Source: RBG-16-66-20 sp035308765 | Lineage (GTDB): Bacteria > Pseudomonadota > Gammaproteobacteria > Burkholderiales > SG8-39 | Length of the DNA stretch: 64,000 bases | Assembly (NCBI GenBank): GCA_035308765.1 | Contig: DATGGA010000027.1 | Coordinates: 1 to 64,000, forward strand | Direction of reading: 5' to 3' | Part shown: positions 22,313 to 31,908 of the stretch, piece after piece | How positions within the stretch are numbered: position 1 is the stretch's first letter | Layout of the letters: each line of letters opens with the position of its first letter | Translations under genes and position numbers: made by a program | Notes under the pieces: generated by a model | Seen by the model: the letters and a program-made list of their open reading frames with translations, nothing else | Database searches by the model: none | Told to the model about the DNA's origin: nothing

Positions 22313-24267
22313 AAGCAATAAAATTCCTGCTGTTCGGCATCGCCGGGCTGATCGTGCTCGCCGCCGTGGCCCTGGGCGCGGCGATGGCGGTCGTAGACGG
22401 GCAATTCGTCAAGACGCGCCTGGAAGCGGCGATGAAGGCAAAAAACCGCACGCTGAAAATCGACGGCGTGCCGCAGCTGAGACTGTTTCCCGTTGCCGGC
22501 CTGGCGCTGGGCAAGACCTCGCTCAGCGAGCCGGGCAGCGACAAGCCCTTCCTGTCGCTCGACTCGGCGGAGGTCGCGGTGCGCGTCATGCCTTTGCTTT
22601 CGGGCGAGGTCGCGATCGAAACCCTCAAGCTATCCGGATTGAAGGCGAACCTTGCGCGGCACCGGGACGGTTCGCTGAATTTCGCCGACCTGGCCGGCAA
22701 GGGCGGGGAGAAATCCGCCGAAGGCAAGGCGCCGCCCAACCTGCGTATCGCCGAGGTGGACGTGCAGAAGATCCAGCTTGCGTGGCGCGATGAAGCAACC
22801 GGACAGGAACTGTCCGTGGCGGACCTGAATTTGAAGACCGGGCGCCTGGACGGGCAGACGCCGGGCGATCTGTCGATGTCGGCGCGGATCGTAGGAAAGA
22901 AGCCGGAGGCCGATCTCAGGGCGCAGGCCTCCGGCGCGCTGCGATTCGATCTCGGCCATGAAGAGTTCGCGTTCGACAAATTCGACGCGCAGCTGAAGGG
23001 GCGCTTCGATCAGGATACCGTGACGGTCGAGTTCTCCGCGCCGAAAGTGGAGGTCACCCCGGCCAAGGCCTCCGGTTCCGAGGTGAAAGGCTCGATCCAG
23101 GTCAAGGGCCCCCAGCGCAGTATCGATGCGAAGCTCCTCATCGCTGCCGTGGAAGGCACGGCGTCCGCGCTGACGATCCCCAAGATATCCCTGGATGTCG
23201 ACGCCGCGGCCGCCGGGATCGCGACCAGGGCGAAGCTCGACTGCGCTGTCAAGGCGAACCTGGCGAAGCAGGACCTGCAGGCCGACATTTCCGGCAAGCT
23301 CGACGATGCAGCGCTGAAGGCCAAACTCGAATTGACGAATTTCGCGCCATTGAAGGCAAAATTTGATCTCAGCCTCGACCGCCTGAACCTGGACCGTTAC
23401 CTGCCGGAGAAGAAGGAAGCGAAGGCGGACGACCGCGTCGAGCTTTCGGCGCTGAAAGGCAAGACCATGAGCGGGAAAATCGCCATCGGCGCGCTGACCG
23501 CGAAGCGCGTCAAGCTGGAGAACGTGAAAGCGGACCTGAAGCTGGACGGCGGCAAGCTCGATGTCGATCCGCAAACGGCCAATCTGTACGGCGGCACGCT
23601 CGCTGGTGCGCTCGCGGCGGATGCCAATGGCAACAAGATCCACATCAAGGAGACGATCCAGAACGTCGCGCTCGGGCCATTGCTGCACGATGCTGTGCAG
23701 AAGGATTCGATCGACGGGCACGGCAACGTGACGCTCGATGTGCAGACCGCGGGCGGCACCGTGACGGCGCTGGAGAGAGCGCTCGTCGGTAACGCGCATG
23801 TGGTGATCAAGGATGGCGCGATCAAGGGCGTCAACCTTGCCGAAAGCGCGCGCAACGCGAAGGCGGCGCTGGGCGGCAAGCAGCCGAAGGCCGACCCGAC
23901 GCAGAAAACCGATTTTTCGGAAATGAGCGGGAGCTTCAAGATCAATAACGGCGTTGCGCACAATGACGATCTGAAGGCCCTGTCGCCGTTCTTCCGCCTT
24001 GGCGGCGCGGGCAACCTCGACATCGGCAACAACACGATCGATTACCTGGCCAAAGTCACGTTGGCGGCGACCGCCAAGGGGCAGGGCGGCCGCGACAATG
24101 TTTCCGGTATCACCATACCGGTGAAGCTGAGCGGGGCGCTCGACAACCCGACTTGGAACGCCGACTACTCCGCTTTGCTCGGCGGTGTGGTCGGGTCCAC
24201 CGCCGACGCCGCGAAAAAGGGTGTTGGCGGCGTCACCAGCGCCGTGCGCGGCATATTCAAGCGCTAG
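22309..24267 (+). CDS. AsmA family protein
   Basis: A 652-residue protein with one N-terminal membrane helix (FLLFGIAGLIVLAAVALGAA) and a long beta-rich periplasmic body. It has the AsmA hallmarks KIDGVPQLRLFPVAGLALG near residue 50 and an AsmA C-terminal region (NGVAHNDDLKALSPFFRLGG, TIPVKLSGALDNPTWN). AsmA-like proteins form long grooved structures thought to move phospholipid toward the outer membrane, which would complement the Mla system at the other end of the window. It is translationally coupled to the nucleotidase gene. Its stop overlaps that of convergent dppF. Confidence 0.9.
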   Translation: MKAIKFLLFGIAGLIVLAAVALGAAMAVVDGQFVKTRLEAAMKAKNRTLKIDGVPQLRLFPVAGLALGKTSLSEPGSDKPFLSLDSAEVAVRVMPLLSGEVAIETLKLSGLKANLARHRDGSLNFADLAGKGGEKSAEGKAPPNLRIAEVDVQKIQLAWRDEATGQELSVADLNLKTGRLDGQTPGDLSMSARIVGKKPEADLRAQASGALRFDLGHEEFAFDKFDAQLKGRFDQDTVTVEFSAPKVEVTPAKASGSEVKGSIQVKGPQRSIDAKLLIAAVEGTASALTIPKISLDVDAAAAGIATRAKLDCAVKANLAKQDLQADISGKLDDAALKAKLELTNFAPLKAKFDLSLDRLNLDRYLPEKKEAKADDRVELSALKGKTMSGKIAIGALTAKRVKLENVKADLKLDGGKLDVDPQTANLYGGTLAGALAADANGNKIHIKETIQNVALGPLLHDAVQKDSIDGHGNVTLDVQTAGGTVTALERALVGNAHVVIKDGAIKGVNLAESARNAKAALGGKQPKADPTQKTDFSEMSGSFKINNGVAHNDDLKALSPFFRLGGAGNLDIGNNTIDYLAKVTLAATAKGQGGRDNVSGITIPVKLSGALDNPTWNADYSALLGGVVGSTADAAKKGVGGVTSAVRGIFKR

Positions 24268-25289
24268 ATCCGGTTTTCCTCCACCGCGTGACACGCGGTG
24301 GCCGCGCCGTCACGCGATATCAGGCGCGGCAGCTCGGTTTTGCAGCGCTTATTGGCATGCGGGCAGCGCGGATGAAAAGCGCAGCCCGCGGGCGGCGCGA
24401 GCGGATTGGGCACTTCACCCGCGACCGGCGTACGCCGCCGGCCGCTCATTTCCAGATCGGGCACGGCATCCAGCAGCATGCGGGTGTAAGGGTGCCTGGG
24501 CCGCGCGAACAGGTCCTGCGCATCCGCGATCTCGACCAGTCGCCCTAGGTACATGACGCCGATCCGGTCGGCGATGTGGGAAACCACGGCGAGATTGTGC
24601 GAGATGAACAGGTAGGTGAGGCCCAGCCTTGCCTGCAGCTCGCTCATCAGGTTGAGTATCTGCGCCTGCACCGATACGTCCAGCGCCGAGGTCGGCTCGT
24701 CGCACACCAGGAATTCCGGCTGTCCGGAAAGGGCTCGCGCGATCGACACCCGCTGCCGCTGGCCGCCGGAGAACTGGTGCGGATATTTTTCGCCATCCTC
24801 CGGCACCAGCCCGACCTGCGTCAGGAGTTCTGCGACGCGTCCGCTGATTTGGTTTTCATCTTTCAAAAGGCCTAAAACCAGTATGGGCTCGGCGACTATT
24901 TCCCGCACGCGCCAGCGCGGATTCAGGCTCGCGTAGGGATCCTGGAAGATCATCTGCATGCGGCGGCGCAGGTGGATGGTGTCGGCCTGCGCTTCCGGGC
25001 CGGAGATTTCCACGCCGTCGAACCGGATGCGGCCGCGGGAGGGCGCGTACAGGCCGACGATCAGGCGCGCGAGCGTGGATTTGCCGCAGCCGGACTCGCC
25101 CACGAGCGCCAGCGTCTCGCCCCTGCGTACTTCGAACGAGACGCCGTCCACGGCGCGCAGCAGCTGCCGCGGCGCGCCTTCGACGACGCGGTTCAGCCAG
25201 GGCTTCGATACGTCGAAGTCCCGGCCCAGATTTTCAAGCGCAAGCAGGGGTGGGGGCCCCTGCGCCCCACTAAGCAGGGCCGGGGCCAT
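24264..25289 (-). CDS. dppF: Dipeptide/oligopeptide ABC transporter ATPase (DppF/OppF type)
   Basis: A 341-residue ATPase. Walker A is GESGCGKST, the signature is FSGGQRQRVSIARAL, Walker B is FLVCDEPTSALD, and the H-loop is FISHNL. The C-terminal oligo_HPY domain has CAFHPRCPHANKRC, whose cysteines may hold an iron-sulfur cluster, as seen in related transporters. I chose ATG at 25289, which overlaps the dppD end by 20 bp. It is the last gene of the importer operon. Confidence 0.92.
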   Translation of the reverse strand: MAPALLSGAQGPPPLLALENLGRDFDVSKPWLNRVVEGAPRQLLRAVDGVSFEVRRGETLALVGESGCGKSTLARLIVGLYAPSRGRIRFDGVEISGPEAQADTIHLRRRMQMIFQDPYASLNPRWRVREIVAEPILVLGLLKDENQISGRVAELLTQVGLVPEDGEKYPHQFSGGQRQRVSIARALSGQPEFLVCDEPTSALDVSVQAQILNLMSELQARLGLTYLFISHNLAVVSHIADRIGVMYLGRLVEIADAQDLFARPRHPYTRMLLDAVPDLEMSGRRRTPVAGEVPNPLAPPAGCAFHPRCPHANKRCKTELPRLISRDGAATACHAVEENRI

Positions 25290-26247
25290 ACAGCCAGCAC
25301 GCAGTGAGATTCGCTCCCGCAGCACGCGGCTCGGGACGCTCGGTCTTGCAGCGTTCGAGGACCTTGGTACAGCGGGGATGGAACGCGCAGCCCGGTGGGA
25401 TCGCGTTCAGCCGCGGCATGGCGCCTTCGATCTGCACCAGGGGCGCGTGCTTTTTCTGCGTCGCATCGCGAATTTTCGGTATCGAGCCCATCAGGCCGGC
25501 CGTGTAGGGGTGGCGGGCGGCGCGGACGACTTCCCGTACCGGCCCGATCTCGGCGATGCGGCCGGCGTACATCACTGCCACGCGGTCGGCGGTTTCAGCG
25601 ATCACGCCCATGTCGTGGGTGATCAGCATTACCGCGGTGCCGCGTTCGCGAGCCAGTTTTTTCAGCAACTGGATGATTTGAGCCTGGATCGAGACGTCGA
25701 GGGCGGTAGTGGGTTCATCCGCGATGATGAGCTGCGGTTCGGCACAGACCGCGAGAGCGATCACCACGCGCTGGCGCATGCCCCCGGAGAACTGGTGCGG
25801 ATAGTGGTCGATGCGCGCTTCCGGCGCCGGGATGCCGACCTCGCGCAACAGGGCAAGCGCCCTTGCGCGCGCTTCCGAGGCATCGTTATCGAGGTGGGTG
25901 CGGATGGTCTCCACCAGCTGCTCGCCCACGGTATAGAGCGGATTCAGGGAGGTGAGCGGGTCCTGGAAAATCGCGCCGATGCGCCTGCCGCGGATGCGCC
26001 GCAGCGCTTCCTGCGGAAGATTGTCGATGCGTTCGCCGTCGAGCCGGATTTCACCCGCGGCGATTCGGCCAGGCGGTTCGAGCAGGCCGATGACCGCCAT
26101 CCCTGTCAGCGACTTGCCCGCGCCGGATTCGCCGACAACGCCCAACACCTCCCCCGGCGCGATGGCGAAGGAAATACCCTGGACAGCGACCAGCGTGCCG
26201 TGCCGGGTCGGGAACTCGACGCGCAGGTCCTTGACCTCGAGGATCAT
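25270..26247 (-). CDS. dppD: Dipeptide/oligopeptide ABC transporter ATPase (DppD/OppD type)
   Basis: A 325-residue ATPase starting MILEVKDLRVEFPTRHG. Walker A is GESGAGKSL, the signature is FSGGMRQRVVIALAV, and Walker B is LIIADEPTTALD. The C-terminal domain has CAFHPRCTKVLERC. Its ATG overlaps the dppC stop (ATGA). It pairs with DppF to power peptide import. Confidence 0.92.
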   Translation of the reverse strand: MILEVKDLRVEFPTRHGTLVAVQGISFAIAPGEVLGVVGESGAGKSLTGMAVIGLLEPPGRIAAGEIRLDGERIDNLPQEALRRIRGRRIGAIFQDPLTSLNPLYTVGEQLVETIRTHLDNDASEARARALALLREVGIPAPEARIDHYPHQFSGGMRQRVVIALAVCAEPQLIIADEPTTALDVSIQAQIIQLLKKLARERGTAVMLITHDMGVIAETADRVAVMYAGRIAEIGPVREVVRAARHPYTAGLMGSIPKIRDATQKKHAPLVQIEGAMPRLNAIPPGCAFHPRCTKVLERCKTERPEPRAAGANLTACWLYGPGPA

Positions 26248-27152
26248 CGCAGCTTCGGATTGAGCGCGTCGCGCAGCCAGTCGCCCAGCAGGTTCACCGA
26301 CAGCACCAGCGTCACGAGCGCGAGGCCGGGAAACAGCACGATCCACCATACTCCGGAAATCAGGAATTCGTTGCCGTGGCTGATCAAGGTACCGAGCGAC
26401 GGCCGGGTGGGCGGCACCCCGACGCCCAGGAAGGAGAGCGTCGCCTCCGTTATGATCGCCGTCGCGATGTGGATGGTGGCGATCACCAGCACCGGACCCA
26501 TGACGTTCGGCAGCAAATGCCGCAGCATGATCGCCAGCGGATGGCGCCCGATGACGCGCGCCGCCTGCACGTATTCCTTGTTCTTCTCGACCAGCGTCGA
26601 GCCGCGCACCGTGCGCGCGTACTGCACCCAGCCCGAAATGCCGATCGCCAGGATCAGGACGGGGATCGCGATTTCATCGTGCCGGTCGCCCGGAAGCACG
26701 ACGCGCGCCACCCCGTCGACCAGCAGCGCGATCAGGATTGAGGGGAAGGAGAGCTGGACGTCGGCGACGCGCATGATGAAGGAATCGAGCTTGCCGCCGA
26801 AATAGCCCGCCACCAGGCCCAGCGTCACGCCGAGCACGAGCGCGAACAGCACCGCTGCGGCCCCGACGCCCAGCGATATGCGCGCCCCGTACATGATGGT
26901 CGAAAGAATGTCGCGGCCCTGGTCGTCGGTGCCGAGCAGGTGGCTCGCGGCGCCCTGCGCTGTCCACGCCGGCGGTGCGAGGGCGCTGTTCAGGTCGAGC
27001 GACGCGGCATCGAAAGGATTGTAGGGCGCCAGCCAGGGCGCCAGCAGCGCGCCGCCGACGCAGACCAGGGTCAGGACCGCGGCCACGACCGCAACCGGCG
27101 AGTTGCGGAAGCTGTACGCGAGGTCGTCGTTCCAAATACCTTGGAATTTCAC
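26244..27152 (-). CDS. dppC: Dipeptide-type ABC transporter permease (DppC type)
   Basis: A 302-residue inner-membrane protein with an OppC_N segment (NSPVAVVAAVLTLVCVGGAL), HLLGTDDQGRDILS, about six helices and the EAA loop (EYVQAARVIGRHPLAIMLRH) that docks the ATPases. It lies 25 bp after the M20 peptidase gene and overlaps dppD. Confidence 0.93.
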   Translation of the reverse strand: MKFQGIWNDDLAYSFRNSPVAVVAAVLTLVCVGGALLAPWLAPYNPFDAASLDLNSALAPPAWTAQGAASHLLGTDDQGRDILSTIMYGARISLGVGAAAVLFALVLGVTLGLVAGYFGGKLDSFIMRVADVQLSFPSILIALLVDGVARVVLPGDRHDEIAIPVLILAIGISGWVQYARTVRGSTLVEKNKEYVQAARVIGRHPLAIMLRHLLPNVMGPVLVIATIHIATAIITEATLSFLGVGVPPTRPSLGTLISHGNEFLISGVWWIVLFPGLALVTLVLSVNLLGDWLRDALNPKLR

Positions 27153-27177
27153 CGAATTGAAGCGGCGATGCCAGCCG

Positions 27178-28383
27178 CTACTTGAGCGGCAGCGATTCCT
27201 CGACGAGAGCGGCGAGGAAGCCCGCGCCGAGCGGGATCACCTCGTCGTTGAAGTCGTAGCCCGGGTTGTGCAAAAAGCAGTTGTTCGGCCCGCCGCCCTG
27301 GCCGAGGAAGACATACGCACCCGGACGCGCCTGCAGCATGTAGGAAAAGTCTTCCCCGCCCATCGTCGGCTCGGCGTCGGTAAACACGTTGTTCTTGCCG
27401 AACACGCGTTCGCCCACTTTGGCCGCGAACATCGCCTCGCGTTCGGTGTTGATCGTCGACGGATAGCCGAGCTTGTATTCGACGTCGGCGCTGCCCCCCA
27501 TCGCCTTGGAAATGCCCGAGACGATTTCCCTGATGCGCTTCTCGGCCATGACGCGCGTCTCCGGGCGGAAGGTGCGCACCGTGCCGATCAGCTTGACGAA
27601 GTCCGGGATGACGTTGAACACGTTCATCTGGCTCGTCTCCATCGACGCTATGGTGACGACGATCGAATCCAGCGGGCTTACGTTGCGGCTGGCGATGGTC
27701 TGCAGGGCGGTGATGATCTGCGCAGTGGTCACCACCGGGTCCACGGTCAGGTGCGGCATGGCGGCGTGGCCGCCTTTGCCGCGCACCGTGACCACGATCT
27801 CGTCGGTGGCCGCCATCACCGGCCCGGGCCGTACCGCCATCTGTCCGGGCGGCAGCCCGGGCCAGTTGTGCACGGCATAGACTTCGTTGGCGGGAAAGCG
27901 CTCGAACAGGCCTTCTTCGACCATCACCTTGCCGCCGCCGCCGCCTTCCTCGGCCGGCTGGAAGATCAGGTAGGCCGTGCCGTCGAAGTTCCGCGTCTCG
28001 GCGAGATAGCGCGCCGTGCCGAGCAGCATGGTGGTGTGGCCGTCGTGCCCGCAGGCGTGCATGCGGCCGGCGTGCGTCGACTTGTGCGGGATGTTGCCCG
28101 TCTCGTGCATCGGCAGGCAGTCCATGTCGGCGCGCAGGCCGATCGCGCGGCCGCTGACGGTTTTTCTGCCTTTGACGACACCCACGACGCCGGTCTTCGC
28201 CAGGCCCCGGTGGACCTCTATGCCCCAGGAGGCGAGCTGGTCGGCGACCAGCTGGGAGGTGCGGCTTTCCTGGAACGCGAGTTCGGGGTGCGCGTGGATG
28301 TCGCGCCGGATGGTGCGCAGCTCGGAGTGGTAGCCGCGGATTTTTTCCACGGGAGACGAGATCTTTTCGGCGGGCGCGTTCAT
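27178..28383 (-). CDS. M20 family metal amidohydrolase/peptidase
   Basis: A 401-residue cytoplasmic enzyme of the hippurate hydrolase/amidohydrolase group. The metal site includes HACGHDGHTTMLL, the catalytic pair is in FQPAEEGGGGG, and a C-terminal metal ligand is in GFMGGEDF-like TMGGEDFSYML. Members remove N-acyl groups or cut dipeptides. Its place between the two permease genes suggests it acts on the imported compound, for example an N-acyl amino acid or dipeptide. The actual substrate cannot be read from the sequence. Confidence 0.92.
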   Translation of the reverse strand: MNAPAEKISSPVEKIRGYHSELRTIRRDIHAHPELAFQESRTSQLVADQLASWGIEVHRGLAKTGVVGVVKGRKTVSGRAIGLRADMDCLPMHETGNIPHKSTHAGRMHACGHDGHTTMLLGTARYLAETRNFDGTAYLIFQPAEEGGGGGKVMVEEGLFERFPANEVYAVHNWPGLPPGQMAVRPGPVMAATDEIVVTVRGKGGHAAMPHLTVDPVVTTAQIITALQTIASRNVSPLDSIVVTIASMETSQMNVFNVIPDFVKLIGTVRTFRPETRVMAEKRIREIVSGISKAMGGSADVEYKLGYPSTINTEREAMFAAKVGERVFGKNNVFTDAEPTMGGEDFSYMLQARPGAYVFLGQGGGPNNCFLHNPGYDFNDEVIPLGAGFLAALVEESLPLK

Positions 28384-28404
28384 GGCGTTTCCTCGATGTC
28401 GGAT

Positions 28405-29388
28405 TCAGCTTGCGGCGGCAGCACGGTCTATCCGCAGCCGCGGGTCAACCGCATAGTAAAGCAGGTCGACGACCAGGTTGATGACGACGAAAAACAGCGC
28501 GATCAGGCACAGATAGGCCGCCATCACCGGGATGTCGGCGAAGCCCACGGCCTGGATGAACAGCAGGCCCATACCCGGCCACTGGAACACCGTCTCGGTG
28601 ATGATCGAGAAAGCGATGATCGCGCCCAGCTGCAGCCCGGTGATCGTGATCACCGGCACCAGAGTGTTCTTGAGCGCGTGGCCGAAGTGCACCGCCCGGT
28701 CGCTCAGGCCGCGCGCACGTGCGAACTTGATGTAATCGGTGCGCAGCACCTCCAGCATTTCCGAGCGCACCAGGCGCTGGATCAACGTCATCTGGAACAG
28801 GCCCAGCGTGATCGCGGGCAGGATCAGCGATTTGAGTCCCGAGACGGTCAGCAGGCCGGTGCTCCACCAGCCGAGCAGCACCGTGTCGCCGCGCCCGAAC
28901 GAGGGCAGCCACCCGAGCAGCACCGCGAACACAAGGATCAGGAGGATGCCGATGAGAAAGGTGGGGAGCGAAACCCCGACCAGCGACACCGCGAGCATGA
29001 TCTGCGACAGCCACGAATTTCGCCGGAGCGCCGTGTAGACGCCCATCGACACGCCGCCCACAAGGGCAAACAGCGCGGCGACGATGGACAATTCGAGCGT
29101 CGCCGGCAGGCGCTCGGCGATCAGCTTCGATACCGGCTGCACCTGGCGCAGGCTGAGCCCGAAATCGCCGTGCAGCGCGTTGTCGACGAAGCGGGCGTAC
29201 TGGACGTAGAACGGCCGGTCGAGGCCCAACTCCCGGGTGATGCGCGCCCGGTCCTCCGCCGTGGCGTCCTGCCCGAGCATGAACAGCACCGGGTCGCCGG
29301 TAAAACGGAACAGCGAGAACGCGATCAGCCCCACCGCGAGCATGACGAGTACCGCCTGCACCAGGCGGCGAAGAACGAAGGCGAGCAT
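28405..29388 (-). CDS. dppB: Dipeptide-type ABC transporter permease (DppB type)
   Basis: A 327-residue permease starting MLAFVLRRLVQAVLVMLAVGL, with the family N terminus (FRFTGDPV, GLDRPFYVQYARFV), six or so helices and the EAA loop TDYIKFARARGLSDRAVHFG. It is the first gene of the operon. The region upstream belongs to divergent mutY, so no solute-binding protein gene precedes it. Confidence 0.93.
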   Translation of the reverse strand: MLAFVLRRLVQAVLVMLAVGLIAFSLFRFTGDPVLFMLGQDATAEDRARITRELGLDRPFYVQYARFVDNALHGDFGLSLRQVQPVSKLIAERLPATLELSIVAALFALVGGVSMGVYTALRRNSWLSQIMLAVSLVGVSLPTFLIGILLILVFAVLLGWLPSFGRGDTVLLGWWSTGLLTVSGLKSLILPAITLGLFQMTLIQRLVRSEMLEVLRTDYIKFARARGLSDRAVHFGHALKNTLVPVITITGLQLGAIIAFSIITETVFQWPGMGLLFIQAVGFADIPVMAAYLCLIALFFVVINLVVDLLYYAVDPRLRIDRAAAAS

Positions 29389-29457
29389 GTATGGAAGGAT
29401 GTAAGGATAGAGATGCGGCTGCTACCTTGCCATAGAATCGGCCGAATCTTACATACG

Positions 29458-30462
29458 ATGCCGGATTTCTCGCGAAAAATCGTTCGATGGCAGCGGCGCC
29501 ACGGCCGGCACGGATTGCCATGGCAGGCGACGCGCGACCCGTACCGCATCTGGCTGTCGGAGATCATGCTGCAGCAGACCCAGGTGGCAGCGGTGATCCC
29601 GTACTACCGGCGTTTTCTCGCCCGCTTCCCCGATGTCGCTGCGCTGGCCGCCGCTTCGGAAGAAGACGTGCTCAAGCTGTGGAGCGGGCTGGGTTACTAT
29701 GCCCGCGGCCGCAACCTGCTGCGCGCCGCCCGGGAAGTGGCCCGGCGGCGGAAATTTCCGGATACGGTCGAAAAAATCCTCGAGCTGCCCGGCGTCGGTC
29801 CTTCGACCGCGGCCGCCATCGCGGCGTTTGCTTTCGGCCGCCGCGCGGCGATCCTGGATGGCAACGTGAAACGGGTGCTGGCGCGCCGCTTCGGCGTCGA
29901 CAGCGAGAAGGCGCAATGGGCGCTGGCGAACAAGCTGCTTCCCGCGCGCGGCATCGAGACCTACACGCAGGCGCTCATGGACCTGGGAGCGACGGTATGC
30001 ACGCGAACCAGGCCGGCCTGCGAGCGCTGCCCGGTGGCCGGGGATTGCGTGGCGCGGCGCGAAGACCGGATCGGCGAATTGCCGGCGCCGCGCAGGCGCA
30101 GGACGCTGCCGCTCAGGCATTCCACCTGGCTGGTGCTGTTGCACCAGGGGTCGGTGCTGCTGGAGCGCCGTCCCGGCATTGGGATCTGGGGAGGGCTCTG
30201 GGTCTTTCCCGAAGGGCCTTCGGGCGATATCGGGTCTTTCTGCCGGAAGAATTTTTCGATTGAAATCGCCAAGCCGCAAAAGATGCCGGTGATCGAGCAT
30301 GGTTTCACGCATTTCCGGCTGAATATCCAGCCGATCCGCTGCAGCGTGCGGCGAATACTGCCGCGGGCGGAATCGCCGGGCCGGATGTGGATCGATGCGG
30401 AGGATGCAGCGCGCGCGGCAGTCCCGGCGCCGGTGCGCGCCCTGCTGTCAGGACTGGGTTGA
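29458..30462 (+). CDS. mutY: Adenine DNA glycosylase
   Basis: A 334-residue enzyme removing A mispaired with 8-oxoG. SEIMLQQTQV carries the catalytic Glu. The helix-hairpin-helix is LPGVGPSTAAAIAAFAFG, and the catalytic Asp is in ILDGNVKRVL. The iron-sulfur cysteines follow C-x6-C-x2-C-x5-C. A NUDIX-like 8-oxoG recognition domain ends the protein (WGGLWVFPEG, HGFTHFRL). The start at MPDFSRK fits the family; 48 bp of open frame upstream add nothing conserved. The 3' end overlaps the convergent Lon-N gene by 15 bp. Confidence 0.95.
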   Translation: MPDFSRKIVRWQRRHGRHGLPWQATRDPYRIWLSEIMLQQTQVAAVIPYYRRFLARFPDVAALAAASEEDVLKLWSGLGYYARGRNLLRAAREVARRRKFPDTVEKILELPGVGPSTAAAIAAFAFGRRAAILDGNVKRVLARRFGVDSEKAQWALANKLLPARGIETYTQALMDLGATVCTRTRPACERCPVAGDCVARREDRIGELPAPRRRRTLPLRHSTWLVLLHQGSVLLERRPGIGIWGGLWVFPEGPSGDIGSFCRKNFSIEIAKPQKMPVIEHGFTHFRLNIQPIRCSVRRILPRAESPGRMWIDAEDAARAAVPAPVRALLSGLG

Positions 30463-31062
30463 GCCGCTGGTTCCCTGGGCGCTTTCCGCCAGCAGGCGCT
30501 GCAGGATTTCGAGACGCTGCAGGCCGTCGTCAAGCTCGAGCAGCTTCTGCCGCGTCGCCGCGGGCAAGGGCAGAACTTCCGCGAGGCGCGCGCCCACCCA
30601 GGCGCTGGAATCGAGCAGGAACGGCTTCGCGAACAACCGCTCGCCATGTTCCGCGACGATGCGTCCGAGCAGCTGCCGGCAGGCGCCGAATTTCTCCGCT
30701 ATCGGCGCATCGGCTTCTTCGGCAAGGTGTTCGACGCCGGCGAGGATCAGGCCGTCGGCGCGGATCCGCGTCGCCAGCACCCGGAAGCGCCGCCCGCCGC
30801 GAGCCACCAACTGCAGGAGTCCCAGCTGTTCCATGTCCCATTGCGTGATGTGCGCGAGGCAGCCCACGTCCTCGTGCGTCGCGGGGGTTCCGACTTCGGC
30901 GCCTTCGCGGATCAGGCTAACGCCGAAAGGCGTGCCGTCGCGCAGGCAGGCCTTCGCCATTTCCAGATAGCGCTGCTCGAACACGCGCAGCGGCAGCAGT
31001 CCGCCCGGAAACAGCACCGTGTGGAGCGGGAACAGCGGAATTTCCGCTCCGGGAGCCGTCAT
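30448..31062 (-). CDS. Lon N-terminal-domain protein (no protease)
   Basis: A 204-residue protein consisting of a Lon substrate-binding-type domain: IPLFPLHTVLFPGGLLPLRVFEQRYLEM at the start and a helical C terminus. The ATPase and Ser-Lys protease of Lon are absent. Such stand-alone proteins are widespread and of unknown role. Its ATG overlaps the rapZ stop (ATGA), so it is translated with the sigma-54/PTS operon. Confidence 0.9.
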   Translation of the reverse strand: MTAPGAEIPLFPLHTVLFPGGLLPLRVFEQRYLEMAKACLRDGTPFGVSLIREGAEVGTPATHEDVGCLAHITQWDMEQLGLLQLVARGGRRFRVLATRIRADGLILAGVEHLAEEADAPIAEKFGACRQLLGRIVAEHGERLFAKPFLLDSSAWVGARLAEVLPLPAATRQKLLELDDGLQRLEILQRLLAESAQGTSGSTQS

Positions 31063-31907
31063 TCTGCGGCGGTTGCGGCCAGGCCGCGATGGCGCACCAG
31101 TACCCGCGCTTCGGCGTTGAACGCGCGCGCCAGTCGCTCGGCAAGGTAGACCGAACGGTGGCGCCCGCCGGTGCATCCGATCGCTACGGTGACGTAATTG
31201 CGATTGTCGCGCCGGACGTCGGGCAGCCAGCGGGCGAGAAAGGCGCGCACGTCCTCCAGGAATGCGCCCACTTTTTCCTCGCGCTCCAGAAACTCGATCA
31301 CAGGCCCGTCGTGCCCGGTCAACTGGGCGAGTCCCGGCTGGTAATGAGGGTTTGGCAGCATGCGCGCGTCCACCACCCAATCGGCATCCAGCGGAATGCC
31401 TTCGCGGAACGCAAACGACTCGAACAGCAGCGTCAGCGAGCCGCCACCAAGGCCGAGCAGGTCCTTGATCCAGTTGCGCAGCACCTTGGGCTGGAGGCCG
31501 CTGGTGTCGATGCGGTGTCCAAGTTCGGAGACGCCGGCAAGCAGCGCCCGCTCGCGCTCGATCGCCTCGCTCAGCGTCAAACCGGCACCCGCCAGGGGAT
31601 GGCTGCGACGCGTTTCGGAGAACCGGCGCAGCAGGGCATCGGCGCTCGCCTCCAGGAACAGCACCGTGGACTCCGCGCCCAGGGCCTTCAGCGCGGCAAG
31701 GTGCTGCGGCAGCGAAGACAAGGCGACGCTGCGCGCATCGACGCTGACGGCGATGCGGCCGTGCCCGCCTTCGTAGAGAAACTTGACGACATCCAGCAGC
31801 AGCGTCGCCGGCAGGTTGTCGACGCAGTAGTAGCCGCTGTCTTCGAGCACGTCCAGGGCGATGCTCTTGCCCGAGCCCGACAGGCCGCTGACCAGGACGA
31901 GCTGCAC
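31059..31907 (-). CDS. rapZ: RNase adapter protein RapZ
   Basis: A 282-residue protein with a P-loop GLSGSGKS at the N terminus and the C-terminal signature CTGGRHRSVYLAERL. In enterobacteria RapZ guides RNase E to a small RNA controlling glmS. In betaproteobacteria the target is less clear. It lies one base after hprK in the rpoN-ptsN-hprK-rapZ cluster. Confidence 0.95.
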   Translation of the reverse strand: MQLVLVSGLSGSGKSIALDVLEDSGYYCVDNLPATLLLDVVKFLYEGGHGRIAVSVDARSVALSSLPQHLAALKALGAESTVLFLEASADALLRRFSETRRSHPLAGAGLTLSEAIERERALLAGVSELGHRIDTSGLQPKVLRNWIKDLLGLGGGSLTLLFESFAFREGIPLDADWVVDARMLPNPHYQPGLAQLTGHDGPVIEFLEREEKVGAFLEDVRAFLARWLPDVRRDNRNYVTVAIGCTGGRHRSVYLAERLARAFNAEARVLVRHRGLAATAAE

Positions 31908-31908
31908 G

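Noticed and set aside
27103..29457. Long frame leading into mutY from upstream
   Set aside because: It is antisense to the M20 and dppB genes. The MutY domain starts at MPDFSRK.
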